The position numbers and the translations under genes were made by a program. A DNA stretch of 64,000 nucleotides from Nocardia transvalensis NBRC 15921 (GTDB taxonomy: Bacteria > Actinomycetota > Actinomycetes > Mycobacteriales > Mycobacteriaceae), in contig NZ_BAGL01000055.1 of the NCBI RefSeq assembly GCF_000308875.1, forward strand, positions 1 through 64,000. Reading direction: 5' to 3'. Below, piece after piece: positions 24,705 to 33,209 of this stretch. The stretch's first letter is position 1; each line of letters opens with the position of its first letter. The notes under the pieces were generated by a model. The model made no database searches. It saw only the letters and a program-made list of their open reading frames with translations, and was not told the DNA's origin.

Positions 24705-25055
24705 TCAGTCGGTCGCCGGGGGGACGGCGGGCATGAATACGCAGTACATGCGCAACTGGGTGTCGGCGATGATCGTGTGGCGTTCGTGTTTGTCGAGCAG
24801 GTACATCGTGCCGGGCTCCAGCGGGTAGGTCGCCTCGTTGTCGCGATCGAGGAGGTGGCCGTGGCCTTCGATGAGCCAGACGGCTTCGATGTAGTCGGGA
24901 TAGTGCAGCGGCGTTCGGGTGCCCGCGGCGACGGTGGTCTCGTGGTAGGAGAATCCGACCTTGTCGTCGGCGAGGACGATGCGTTTGGAAGTCCAGGTGT
25001 CACTGTCGATCTGGCGGTCGGTGCCGGTGATCTCAGCGGTCGTGCGGACGATCAT
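24705..25055 (-). CDS. Ectoine synthase-like cupin (EctC), solitary
   Basis: A 116-residue cupin that matches ectoine synthase along its length: MIVRTTAEITGTDRQ, TSKRIVLADDKVGFSYHET, HYPDYIEAVWLIEGHG, YPLEPGTMYLLDKHERH. EctC closes N-gamma-acetyl-diaminobutyrate to ectoine and is usually about 130 residues; this one is a little short at the C-terminus. The usual partners EctA and EctB are not in the window. It sits in an operon after an alpha/beta hydrolase, overlapping it by 23 bases. It may use an imported or hydrolase-made precursor, or a different substrate. Confidence 0.82.
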   Translation of the reverse strand: MIVRTTAEITGTDRQIDSDTWTSKRIVLADDKVGFSYHETTVAAGTRTPLHYPDYIEAVWLIEGHGHLLDRDNEATYPLEPGTMYLLDKHERHTIIADTQLRMYCVFMPAVPPATD

Positions 25056-25971
25056 TCTCGGTCCTCCTCTCGACGGTCTGCAGGAAGTGCAGCAGTTCGT
25101 CGGTGGCTTGCCGGGCTTCCGGAATGTTCTTCATGATCCAGTTGTGGAACATTCCGGGATATTCGCGCAGTTCGACCGGCACACCCGCGGCATCGCCGAG
25201 TTCCTTGATCCGGCGAGCGTCCGGCAGCAGGATGTCGCGGTGGCCGATGAACACGATGGCCGGAGCCAGCTCGGTGAGGTCGGCGAATGCCGGACTGATC
25301 TCCGGATCATCGAGCGCACGTCTGCCCGCGTACCACCGCCCCGCCTGCTTCAAACCCGTCACGCCGAGTTCCGGATCGCGGTCGTCGAGCGCCAGCGACA
25401 ACGAGTCGTCGGTCGCGAGATCGATCCACGGGGAGAACAGCGCGAGCGCGGCCGGCTGCGGCTGCCCGCGCTCGCGGAGATGTCGAGCCAGCGTCAGAGC
25501 GAGGGTGCCGCCGGCCGAGTCCCCGAAGACGATCCGGTGCCGGGGCGAGGTGGCGGCGGTGACGCGGTCGTAGGCGTGCTCGACCATGGGGACGATGACC
25601 CGGTGATCGTACTGGGGCGCAAGCGGATACATCGGCATCGTGTAGGTGCACCCGAGCCGGGCCACCATCCTCGCCGCGAAGTGCCAGTGGTGTGGTTCGG
25701 GCGATTCGACGAAACCGCCACCGTGCATATGGAAGACGTGCCACGGTGACGTCGGTCCGCCCTCGGGCGCGAGGGTGTGCACGTCGTGGCCGTCGATCGT
25801 CTGCCTCGCGATGTCGAAGGCGGCGGCGACCCGTCTCGGTGGGCGCGCCCGCTCCGGCGCCTGATGCCGCGCCAACGCCGCACGCATCGTCGCGGGATCG
25901 GCGTAGAACTTCTTGTTGCGCCCCAACCACATTCGCGCGATCAGGGCCCGCGCCTGCCACGACGTCATCAA
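25033..25971 (-). CDS. Alpha/beta hydrolase, hormone-sensitive lipase type
   Basis: A 312-residue esterase. It has the HSL oxyanion motif HMHGGGF, the nucleophile GDSAGG, the acid in IGHRDILLPDA and the catalytic His in GMFHNW. Enzymes of this class cleave short acyl esters or amides. It is the first gene of a two-gene operon with the solitary ectoine synthase, so the pair may act on one compound. No stress-type promoter is seen in front of it. Some residues at the N-terminus are family-variable; the ATG at 25971 has AGGAGGATGA ahead. Confidence 0.9.
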   Translation of the reverse strand: MMTSWQARALIARMWLGRNKKFYADPATMRAALARHQAPERARPPRRVAAAFDIARQTIDGHDVHTLAPEGGPTSPWHVFHMHGGGFVESPEPHHWHFAARMVARLGCTYTMPMYPLAPQYDHRVIVPMVEHAYDRVTAATSPRHRIVFGDSAGGTLALTLARHLRERGQPQPAALALFSPWIDLATDDSLSLALDDRDPELGVTGLKQAGRWYAGRRALDDPEISPAFADLTELAPAIVFIGHRDILLPDARRIKELGDAAGVPVELREYPGMFHNWIMKNIPEARQATDELLHFLQTVERRTENDRPHDR

Positions 25972-26033
25972 TCATCCTCCTGCCCCACCGCGGCACCGAC
26001 GATCACGAGCGAGGCCACCGTCTCCGGACCGCG

Positions 26034-26085
26034 TGGCGGCGCAGACCGAATCACGGTGAACCGCAACGACATCACCGAGGTCCGG
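26034..26085 (+). pseudogene. Remnant matching the end of the 27795 gene
   Basis: This 52-base stretch matches 27940-27991 at 45 of 52 bases by eye. Its frame reads ITVNRNDITEV where the intact gene reads ITMNGNDITDV. No start or upstream half survives. It is the tail of a lost duplicate of the small gene at 27795, in the same orientation, inside the 199-base gap 25972-26170. Nothing else is seen in that gap. Confidence 0.6.
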
Positions 26086-26170
26086 AAGGCGAACGACGGG
26101 CGCCCACGCACACCGGCGCGGCCTATCCGCACCGAAACCGGGCGCGTGTGTTCGGCTGGTTGACGGTGGC

Positions 26171-26818
26171 CTACTTCCCGGGCGGGTACGGCCGCTCACG
26201 CAGTAGCCTTGCCAGATGGGCGGCATTACGCGCCACCCCCGCGGTCGTGGACCGCACCGCGTCGGGTACCTGGTCCAGATCGCGGTAGTCGACCGATCCC
26301 ATTGCCTCCCCGGTCCAGTACGTACTCCCCTGCGCCGGGATCGAGAATCCGATGTCGTCCAAGCCCTGGAACAGGTCGGCGGTCACCTTGTGGGCGCCGT
26401 CCTCGTTGCCGACGATCGCCGTCACGGCCACTTTGCCCGCCATCGCCGGCCTGCCCTCGTCGTCGGTCTCCGAGGACTCCGCGTTCAATCGTTCCAGTAC
26501 CCGCTGTGCCACCGAGCACGGATGGCCCAGCCAGATCGGCGTCGCCAGGACCAGCACATCGGCGCCGGCGACCCGGCTGCGCAGTCCGGGCCACTCGTCG
26601 CCGCCGCCCTCGTCCGCGGTGATGCCCGGATGGACGTCGAAGTCGCTCACCCGGGCGATCTCACCCTCGACGTCTTCCTTCGCCAGCTCCGCCAGCAGTT
26701 GCTGGGCCAGTAACTCGCTGCTCGACCCGTCCGGTGACTTCTTCAGCGTGCACACCAGCGCGACAGCGGTGAGCGTGTCGCGGCCGGCGTCGTTCGCGTT
26801 ATCGGGAATTGTGGTCAT
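26171..26818 (-). CDS. Flavodoxin family NAD(P)H-type oxidoreductase
   Basis: A 215-residue FMN protein. The first strand and loop are ALVCTLKKSPDGSSSELLAQ (phosphate-binding), the middle motif is VLVLATPIWLGHPCSVAQRVLERL, and GNEDGAHKVTADLFQGL follows. It fits the NADPH-dependent FMN reductase/flavodoxin group that handles quinones or oxidative stress. A CAGGAG ribosome site precedes the ATG. It lies 41 bases after the CBS gene on the same strand and is probably co-transcribed from its stress-type promoter. Confidence 0.87.
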   Translation of the reverse strand: MTTIPDNANDAGRDTLTAVALVCTLKKSPDGSSSELLAQQLLAELAKEDVEGEIARVSDFDVHPGITADEGGGDEWPGLRSRVAGADVLVLATPIWLGHPCSVAQRVLERLNAESSETDDEGRPAMAGKVAVTAIVGNEDGAHKVTADLFQGLDDIGFSIPAQGSTYWTGEAMGSVDYRDLDQVPDAVRSTTAGVARNAAHLARLLRERPYPPGK

Positions 26819-26859
26819 GAGTAACTCCTGAAGGGGTCGGAGGCCGGGCAGCCGCGAAG

Positions 26860-27264
26860 TCAGCTCTCGGCGACCCGGGCGGACGTGTCGCTCTTCAAGG
26901 CGCGGGCGAGATCGCCCTGCTCGACGATGCCGACCAGCGTCGTATCGTCCAGCACCGGCACCCGCCGCCCCCTGCCCTCCGCCATGGCGGTCAGGGCCAC
27001 GGCGACGTTCTCGTCGGCCTGGACAACCGCGGGGACGCCCCGTGCCAGCTCACTCACGCGGACGCCGTTCGGATCGGCTTGCGCTGCAACGACTTTCACG
27101 ACAATGTCGCGGTCGGTCAGCATGCCGGCCAGACTGCCGTCCGCGCCGCAGACCGGCAGCACGCCGACTCCCGCCGCCGCCATCCGGCGAGCAGCCTCCA
27201 CGACGGTGTCGCCGGGACGTGCCCAGACCACATCGGTGGACATCAGTTCTCGCGCCGTGGTCAT
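26860..27264 (-). CDS. Two-CBS-domain protein
   Basis: A 134-residue protein consisting only of a Bateman pair: CBS1 about residues 1-60 (RELMSTDVVWARPGDTVVEA to MLTDRDIV) and CBS2 about 68-125 (VSELARGVPAVVQ to GIVEQGDLARAL). Such stand-alone proteins bind adenine nucleotides and are common stress or hypoxia proteins in mycobacteria. AGGAGG lies before the ATG. It is the first gene of an operon with the flavodoxin. Confidence 0.93.
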   Translation of the reverse strand: MTTARELMSTDVVWARPGDTVVEAARRMAAAGVGVLPVCGADGSLAGMLTDRDIVVKVVAAQADPNGVRVSELARGVPAVVQADENVAVALTAMAEGRGRRVPVLDDTTLVGIVEQGDLARALKSDTSARVAES

Positions 27265-27377
27265 CGGTCAAGCCCTCCTGTACTCCATCCATCGCAAGCC
27301 GCGCAGGGTCGGCAGCGGCCCTCGCCGACACTCGGATCACAGTGCTGCCGCACCGTCCAATAGGTGACCTGCTGCGC

Positions 27378-27401
27378 ATACCCGCCCTGACAGCGATAAA
27401 C
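27378..27401 (-). promoter_or_regulatory. SigF/SigB-type promoter of the CBS-flavodoxin operon
   Basis: On the minus strand GTTT (27401-27398), 14 bases, GGGTAT (27383-27378), about 114 bases upstream of the CBS start. Both boxes match; the spacing is one base shorter than at the other sites. Confidence 0.5.
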
Positions 27402-27475
27402 CGAATCCCGCCCACAGCGAATCGACGCCGGGTTTCCCTGTGACCTATATGTGATCCGATAAGTGCCGCTGGCTT

Positions 27476-27700
27476 ATGCGCAGGAGTTTGTGCCGCAGCT
27501 GGGCAGAGGATTACGACTTCGGGTTCGCCGAGCGGCTGAACGTTTCCCGCAGTACCGCGACACGATCGACGGGCTGGGGATCCACTTCGTGCACGTCCGC
27601 TCGCCGGAGCCGGACGCGTTCCCGCTGGTGCTCACGCACGGGTGGCCGGGTTCGGTGCTCGAGTTCTTGGAGGTCGCTGATCGAGCAGATCCGCGGGTTC
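27476..27700 (+). pseudogene. Epoxide hydrolase N-terminal remnant
   Basis: Reading from about 27500 gives WAEDYDFGFAERLN; after a frame change near 27540 it gives FPQYRDTIDGLGIHFVHVRS and then LVLTHGWPGSVLEF, the lid and oxyanion HGWPGS motif of microsomal-type epoxide hydrolases. The similarity ends near 27690, where about 300 family residues with the catalytic Asp and His are gone. It is a broken fragment of a once larger gene. Confidence 0.75.
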
Positions 27701-27794
27701 TTCCGCCTCGTCCGCTGACTGCCCGCCCCGCCCGGGCGCCCGTCCCGGACACCTGGGCGGAGCGCCGAACTTCCCGTCTGTGAAGGTGGCATGC

Positions 27795-27995
27795 ATGACC
27801 ACGTCGGCCGATGGTGAGCAGCAGGCCACCGAATATGTCCTTCGCTTCACGGTTCCCGCAGAGATGACCGAAGATTTCGCGCCCGCGTTCGGCCAGCTCA
27901 TCGGCGTCATAGAGCCGCTGATGGGAGCGATCGTCGATCGTGGCGGCGACGTCCGAATCACGATGAACGGCAACGACATCACCGACGTCCTGTAG
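27795..27995 (+). CDS. Small protein of unknown function
   Basis: A 66-residue acidic protein from the ATG at 27795 (a GTG at 27780 is also in frame). It reads YVLRFTVPAEMTEDFAPAF, then a helix (LIGVIEPLMGAIVDR) and ends ITMNGNDITDVL. I do not recognise the family. A second, ruined copy of its last 17 codons lies at 26034-26085, which supports it being a real gene. It stands between the epoxide hydrolase remnant and a convergent PucR gene. Confidence 0.6.
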   Translation: MTTSADGEQQATEYVLRFTVPAEMTEDFAPAFGQLIGVIEPLMGAIVDRGGDVRITMNGNDITDVL

Positions 27996-28029
27996 GCGGC
28001 ACGCTCGGCAATCGGCCCGCGGTTTCTCT

Positions 28030-29241
28030 TCAGCGGTCGTCGTGGGCGACGAGGGCGGAGCGGATGTACCAGAGATCGGTGACGCGGGTGATGTCCAGGC
28101 CGGTAAGGCGTGCGATGCGTTTGAGGCGGTAGTCGATGGTGTTGGTGTGCAGGCGCAGTGTGTGGGCGGTGCGCTGCCGGTTGAGGTTGTTGGCGAGGTG
28201 ACAGCGCAGGGTGTCGAGCAGCTCGGGATGTGTGTCGAGGGGGTCGAGCAACGCGCTCAACCGGTCCAGGCCCGGGCCGGGGCGGGTGAGCTGGAATTCC
28301 AGTGCCAGGTCGGCGAATCGGTACACACCGGGGGGCAGGCCGAGCCGGTGGGTCAGGTCGAGGAGTTCGTGGGCGAAGACGTCGGTGGCGGGAATCTCGG
28401 AGGTCGCCGACGACAGGGCCACCGCAGTCACCGACAGTTCCGCAGTGGCGGACAGGTCGGTGATCAAGGATTCGAGTTCGCTGTCGTCGGTGCCCGTGGA
28501 AGGCAGCAGGACCGTGCCGCCGTCGATCGACAGTGCCGGCAGCGCTGTGTCCCGGTAGCGGCGCGCGAGTTCGGCGTGTACCGCCGACAGCGGCCGGCGC
28601 GCGAGCACCCGGGTGTCGACGCCGGGCGGCGCCGGCTCGACGCGCCTGAACGCCAGGGCGAGAACGAGGTATTCCTCGGCGATGTCGATGCCGTGCCGGC
28701 GCGCCATGGTGGTGTCGTGACCGGTGAGCAGTGCCGAGGCCAGTGTCTGCTCGATGGTGTGCCGGGTGGGCGTCGCGGTCTGCGCGTGCCGCACGTAGGC
28801 GCGGGTGATCGCGGTGGTCATCGTGTGGAGCACGCGCAACGCGAGGTGCGTGGCGTCGGCGTCGCCCAGGGATCCGCGCACGGCGATCGCCGCGGTATCG
28901 AGCGCCGGTTCGTGACCCGAGCGGTCGCCCGCGGCGAGCAGGTCGATGCCGATGCGCACACCGTCGTGCAGCGTGTCGAGAATCGTGTCGATCGTGATGC
29001 CGTCGCGCGCCCACTCTTGCGCCGCGCGTTCGACGTCGAGTACCCGTGCGGGGTGTTCGGGGCTGTCGACGATCGCGATCGCCAGTTCCAGGCATTCCCG
29101 CGCGACCGCTATGCCGTCGACGGTGTTCCGCCGCACCGATATTCGTGTGGGCGCGGTGGACAGGACACGGTCGCAGACGGCGCGAGCGAAGGTTTCGATG
29201 TGCTGGGATGTCGTCGCCGACCTCTGCGTGTGCTGCGGCAC
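28030..29241 (-). CDS. PucR/CdaR-type transcriptional regulator
   Basis: About 403 residues. The C-terminal PucR helix-turn-helix is clear (LDTLRCHLANNLNRQRTAHTLRLHTN, then TIDYRLKRIARLTGLD). A GGDEF-like PucR middle domain precedes it, and an N-terminal RsbR-like helical region begins the protein. I choose the GTG at 29241, with GAGGAGG ahead. Such regulators control catabolic or stress genes, and several nearby genes could be targets. It lies 84 bases downstream of the large LuxR gene on the same strand. Confidence 0.88.
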   Translation of the reverse strand: MPQHTQRSATTSQHIETFARAVCDRVLSTAPTRISVRRNTVDGIAVARECLELAIAIVDSPEHPARVLDVERAAQEWARDGITIDTILDTLHDGVRIGIDLLAAGDRSGHEPALDTAAIAVRGSLGDADATHLALRVLHTMTTAITRAYVRHAQTATPTRHTIEQTLASALLTGHDTTMARRHGIDIAEEYLVLALAFRRVEPAPPGVDTRVLARRPLSAVHAELARRYRDTALPALSIDGGTVLLPSTGTDDSELESLITDLSATAELSVTAVALSSATSEIPATDVFAHELLDLTHRLGLPPGVYRFADLALEFQLTRPGPGLDRLSALLDPLDTHPELLDTLRCHLANNLNRQRTAHTLRLHTNTIDYRLKRIARLTGLDITRVTDLWYIRSALVAHDDR

Positions 29242-29325
29242 CGGATCCTCCTCGATAACGGTGGAAGATCCAGGCTGCACCGCGCGGCCCCGGCGCGGCA
29301 TCGGCAGATGTGCGTATCCCCGCGG

Positions 29326-31599
29326 CTACGTAGGAGAGCGGGCAGTGATCCACGCGCCGATCTGTGCACGCCCGGCGAAGCCGAGTTTGGTGAGGATGTT
29401 GCGGACGTGGGTATCGGCGGTGCGGGGAGCGATCACCAGTCGTGCCGCGATATCGCGGTTGGTCAATCCCTGCGCGACGAGCGCGGCGACCTCGAGTTCT
29501 CGGCCGGTCAGTGGATCCGCGTCGACGGGAGCGGGGCCGGATGTCTGGTCGCCCAGCGCGTAGCCGCGCGCGGCGGCCACCGGCAGCGCCCGTCCGGTCG
29601 CGAACATCTCGGCGAATCGGCGGTCGCCGAGCGCGTGTTCGCTGTGCGAGCGGAACCGGCCGTGCGGCAGGGCCAGGACGACGGCGGGCTCGGCGCCGAG
29701 CAGTTCCCAGGCGGCGTCGGCGGCGCCGAACAGGGTCGCCGCCCGCAGGTGGTCCTGGGCCACCGCGGCGGCCCAGGCCAGCGCTTCGATGAGGTAGGCG
29801 TCGGCGAATCGGCTGTCGCGGACCTGCGCCGAGCGCAGCGCGGTGGTCGCCGCCTGGGTGGCGGTGTCGAGGTTGCCGAGGTAGACCTCGATGAGGGCGA
29901 CCGCGAACAGCATCATCTCGCGGTAGTAGGAGTCGCCGCACCGCTCGCACACGGTGACCGCGTCACGCAGCATCCTCAGCGTGCCGTCCGGATCTCCGGC
30001 CGCGCCCGCGAGGCCGAGGACCAGCACGGACAGTTGCGCCTCGCGCAGGCGCCCGTGCGCGCGCGGCACCTCGAGCGCGTCGCCGGCCAGTTTCGCGGCG
30101 CGGTCGTTGTCCAGCCGGATCTTCGCCTCGTGGGCGCGGACGCCGGTCACGTACGCGATGAGGGCCGGGTCCGCGTCCTCGATCGCGGCGGCTTCGGCGC
30201 GGTCGAGCTGGCGGGCCGCGGTGTCGAGGTCGGTCAGCCACAGCGAATGCAACGCGGCGACCGCCCACGCCCGCGCCCGCAGCGGGTGCTCCGGTGTCGC
30301 GGCGAGAGCTCGTTCCAGCCAGGCCCGTACCTCCCGGTTGGCGCCCGACAACGTCCAGAACTCCTCGACCCGCGCGGCCATCGACAGCGCCGTGCCGGCA
30401 TGGCCGGGCTCGTCGAGCGACCAGGCGATCGCGGCACGGACATCGGCACGGGCATGCTGCAACCGCGACACCCATTCGGCCTGGTGCGGTGAGAACCATT
30501 CGGCGTCGGCGGTCGTGAGCATCCGGTGAAACCAGTCTCGGTGCCGTCGCAGTACCCGCGCATGCTCCCCGCTGTCGTCGAGCTGTTGCCGGCCGTAATC
30601 GCGCAGCGGCTGCAGCAGCCGGAAACGCACGACCTGGTCACCGTGGCGTTCGAGAATCGACTTGTCCACCAGCGCGTCGATCACGTCGACTACCGGACCG
30701 GGATCGACATCGCCTCCCGCACAGACGAATTCGGCCGCGTCCAGGTCGAACCAGCTCGCGAACACCGACAGTCGCGCCCACACCACCTGTTCCCCGCCGG
30801 TGCACAGGCCGTAACTCCAGTCGATCGTGGCGCGTAGATTCTGGTGCCGCGCGGCCACCGTGCGACCCCAGCTGGTCGACAGTCCCAGCCCTCCGGACCA
30901 GCGCGCGAGCACCTGCTGTGGTGACAGCGAACGCATCCGTGCCGCCGCCAGCTCGATCGCCAAGGGCACGCCGTCGACCATGTGACACAGCCGCGCCACG
31001 TCGCGAGCGTTGCGGTCGGTGAGCGCGAAATCCGAGCGCACGGCGGCCGCGCGATCGGTGAACAGCCGGACCGCCTCGTATCGGCTCAGTTCCGCGAGCG
31101 TGGTGTCGGCGTTGACGGGCGCGGCGAGCGGCGGCAGGCGGAACACATGTTCGCCGGGTACGCCGAGCGACTGCCGGCTGGTCGCCAGGATCACGACATC
31201 GCGGCAGGTGTCGAGGACCGCCGCGGCGAATGCGGCGCAGCCGTCGAGCAGATGCTCGCAGTTGTCGAGCACCAGCAGGATGTTCTTGTCCCGCAGGTGT
31301 TCCAGGACACGGGCGGTGACCGGCTCCACCGAACGCAAGCGGAGCTGGAGCCGGTCCGCGACCGCCTGCGGCACCTCGGTGTCGTGCCGGGCCTCGGCCA
31401 GCTCCACGAAGACGGTGCCGTCGCGGTACGCACCGGCGACGGCGGCCGCGGTCCGCCGCGCCAGCCTGGTCTTTCCGATTCCCCCTGTGCCGGTGAGTGT
31501 CACCAGGGACGCGGCGCCCAGCAGACGGCGCACCTCGGCCGTCTCGGCGGCGCGGCCGATGTAACTGGTCGGGTGCGCGTCGAGATCGCCGCGTGCCAT
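29326..31599 (-). CDS. ATP-binding LuxR-family regulator (LAL/AfsR-like)
   Basis: A 757-residue signal-integrating regulator. The N-terminal NTPase has a P-loop (TGTGGIGKTRLARR) and Walker B (LLVLDNCEHLLDG). A winged-helix and TPR-like helical middle runs to about residue 690, and the C-terminal LuxR helix-turn-helix is LTGRELEVAALVAQGLTNRD with TADTHVRNILTKLG. Related mycobacterial and nocardial proteins activate lipid or stress genes. It starts with ATG at 31599, without a strong ribosome site. The PucR gene follows in the same direction. Confidence 0.92.
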   Translation of the reverse strand: MARGDLDAHPTSYIGRAAETAEVRRLLGAASLVTLTGTGGIGKTRLARRTAAAVAGAYRDGTVFVELAEARHDTEVPQAVADRLQLRLRSVEPVTARVLEHLRDKNILLVLDNCEHLLDGCAAFAAAVLDTCRDVVILATSRQSLGVPGEHVFRLPPLAAPVNADTTLAELSRYEAVRLFTDRAAAVRSDFALTDRNARDVARLCHMVDGVPLAIELAAARMRSLSPQQVLARWSGGLGLSTSWGRTVAARHQNLRATIDWSYGLCTGGEQVVWARLSVFASWFDLDAAEFVCAGGDVDPGPVVDVIDALVDKSILERHGDQVVRFRLLQPLRDYGRQQLDDSGEHARVLRRHRDWFHRMLTTADAEWFSPHQAEWVSRLQHARADVRAAIAWSLDEPGHAGTALSMAARVEEFWTLSGANREVRAWLERALAATPEHPLRARAWAVAALHSLWLTDLDTAARQLDRAEAAAIEDADPALIAYVTGVRAHEAKIRLDNDRAAKLAGDALEVPRAHGRLREAQLSVLVLGLAGAAGDPDGTLRMLRDAVTVCERCGDSYYREMMLFAVALIEVYLGNLDTATQAATTALRSAQVRDSRFADAYLIEALAWAAAVAQDHLRAATLFGAADAAWELLGAEPAVVLALPHGRFRSHSEHALGDRRFAEMFATGRALPVAAARGYALGDQTSGPAPVDADPLTGRELEVAALVAQGLTNRDIAARLVIAPRTADTHVRNILTKLGFAGRAQIGAWITARSPT

Positions 31600-31840
31600 C
31601 CGCCGTTCGCTCCATTCCGGATCCGCACAGCACCCGGATACGCCGTCGCCTGCCGTGCCGGATCCGCATTCCGATCGAGTACGCCGAATAGTACTGTGCG
31701 CATGGCTGCGGAGTCCGGCGTTTGCCAGGCGTTATCTCGGGCGCGGGCCGACGGGCGGTCGGCCCGACACCGGATCGTCCGTCCGGGAATACTCACATCG
31801 GCACACCTGCCCCATATGCGGCCGGAGCGCAATCGCGCAT

Positions 31841-31863
31841 TCTACGTATTCGGCGTACGTAGA
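31841..31863. promoter_or_regulatory. Inverted repeat in the 428-base gap before the cutinase
   Basis: TCTACGTA-TTCGGCG-TACGTAGA has perfect 8-base arms. It lies in an AT-richer part of the gap 31600-32027 that serves as the divergent promoter region of the LuxR and cutinase genes. No gene is supported in this gap. Confidence 0.45.
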
Positions 31864-32027
31864 CAGAATGTCATTGTCGGCGCGACTACACGTTTTCTCA
31901 CAAAGAGGACGACACCTCGATAGTAGGAATCATAGAAATACACTTTCGGCCATGATGTCGATTTCAGGGCGGGGATATCGTGCTGCTCACATTCCGATCA
32001 ATGGAGTCCACTGAGAGCAGGCATTAC

Positions 32028-32708
32028 ATGAGAAGAGAATTCCCCTCGACCACCGGGCAGTTTCGCACCTCGCTCGCATTCGGGGCGGCCGTCGCGGCCG
32101 CGGCCCTCGCGTCGGCCGCACCGGTGGCACCGACCGCTTCAGCCGCGCCGGCCTGCACGGACTTCGATGTGGTGGTCGCGCGCGGAACCAATGAGGCCGG
32201 CACGCTCGGCGCCGTCGTCGGGGGCCCGGTGTATCGGGCATTGCAGGACACGCTCCACGGATCGACCAGCTCCTACCGGGTCGATTATCCGGCAAGTTTC
32301 AACCAGCCGGCGTCGGTGCAAGCGGGCAACCGGGATCTGGTCGCGCACGTCACGAAACGCGCCGCCGCCTGTCCCGGCCAACGGTTCATTCTGGTCGGAT
32401 ACTCCCAGGGCGCCAATGTCGTCGACAATTCCGCCGGAATCAGCAGCGACGGCGCCAAGGTCGGCGGACCCATCGTGGCGACGCTGCCGGCTTCCGTAGA
32501 GCCGAAAGTGATCGCTTTGCTGTTGTTCGGCAACCCGATTCGTTCCATAGGCCGGGAGGTCACCGGCACCTACGCCGCCCGCACCTTCGACAGCTGCGCG
32601 GTCGGCGACCCGGTCTGCGAACGCGGCGGCAAGAACATGATGGCGCACATGAGTTACGGCTCCGAAGCACGCGCCGCCGCCGAGTTCGCCGCGGAGCGCA
32701 GCGGCTAG
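32028..32708 (+). CDS. Cutinase family secreted esterase
   Basis: A 226-residue exported protein with a signal peptide (to about residue 40, ASAAPAC). It has the cutinase serine in LVGYSQGANVVD, the acid in CAVGDPVCE and the catalytic His in MAHMSYG. Cysteine pairs typical of the family are present. It would cleave cutin-like polyesters or lipids outside the cell. I choose the ATG at 32028 because it begins a normal signal peptide (MRREFPST). It stands alone. Confidence 0.9.
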   Translation: MRREFPSTTGQFRTSLAFGAAVAAAALASAAPVAPTASAAPACTDFDVVVARGTNEAGTLGAVVGGPVYRALQDTLHGSTSSYRVDYPASFNQPASVQAGNRDLVAHVTKRAAACPGQRFILVGYSQGANVVDNSAGISSDGAKVGGPIVATLPASVEPKVIALLLFGNPIRSIGREVTGTYAARTFDSCAVGDPVCERGGKNMMAHMSYGSEARAAAEFAAERSG

Positions 32709-32719
32709 CCCGAGTCGGC

Positions 32720-32900
32720 TCAGGACCACAGTTCGCGTAGTGCCCGCGTTGACCTCGGCCGGGTGGCCTGGGCGCAGGCCATGAGGGACTCGCCGGCGTA
32801 CCGACGGTAGCGGTCGGGTGTGTCTTCCCAGGTGCCGCAGATGACGAGGGTGGGCCACGGCGCGGCGGCGAGTGGTCGCAGTGGGATGTCGGCTTCCATG
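32720..32900 (-). pseudogene. Alpha/beta hydrolase remnant (internal segment)
   Basis: The frame reads LRPLAAAPWPTLVICGTWED and then YAGESLMACAQA, which matches the segment before the catalytic acid in actinobacterial alpha/beta hydrolases. Neither the nucleophile part nor the final His part is present, and the frame ends in a stop at 32720. It is a short dead fragment between the cutinase and kinase genes. Confidence 0.5.
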
Positions 32901-33209
32901 TCGCGTTGTGCCGGGGGCCGGTGCTCTGCCGTACTCGTTTCAGGAGTGCCGGCCAGCAGAGCGGCGAGATCGTCGGTGTCGGTGTCGAAGTCGCTGCGTT
33001 CGGTGTCCGGGGACTGCCCGTGGTCACCGTGTCGCTCTCGTCCCATACGGTGACGTGCACGGGGTCCATGGGTCGAGTCTCCTCCTGCGAACTCGGTGAC
33101 CAACGCGCGTGGCGGTGTGCGGCCGTTGCCGCGAAGAAGGACCAGCGCGAAGTCGCCCGCTCGGTCGCGGTCCAGTACCGTAGCCGGGGATTTGGGTGGA
33201 GGAGGACGG

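Noticed and set aside
27632..29950. 772-codon minus-strand frame
   Set aside because: It is Arg/Pro-rich and runs in another frame through the PucR and LuxR genes; a high-GC artefact.
28042..30492. 816-codon plus-strand frame opposite the PucR and LuxR genes
   Set aside because: Composition is Gly/Arg/Val/Gln-rich without domains, while both minus-strand genes show clear motifs.
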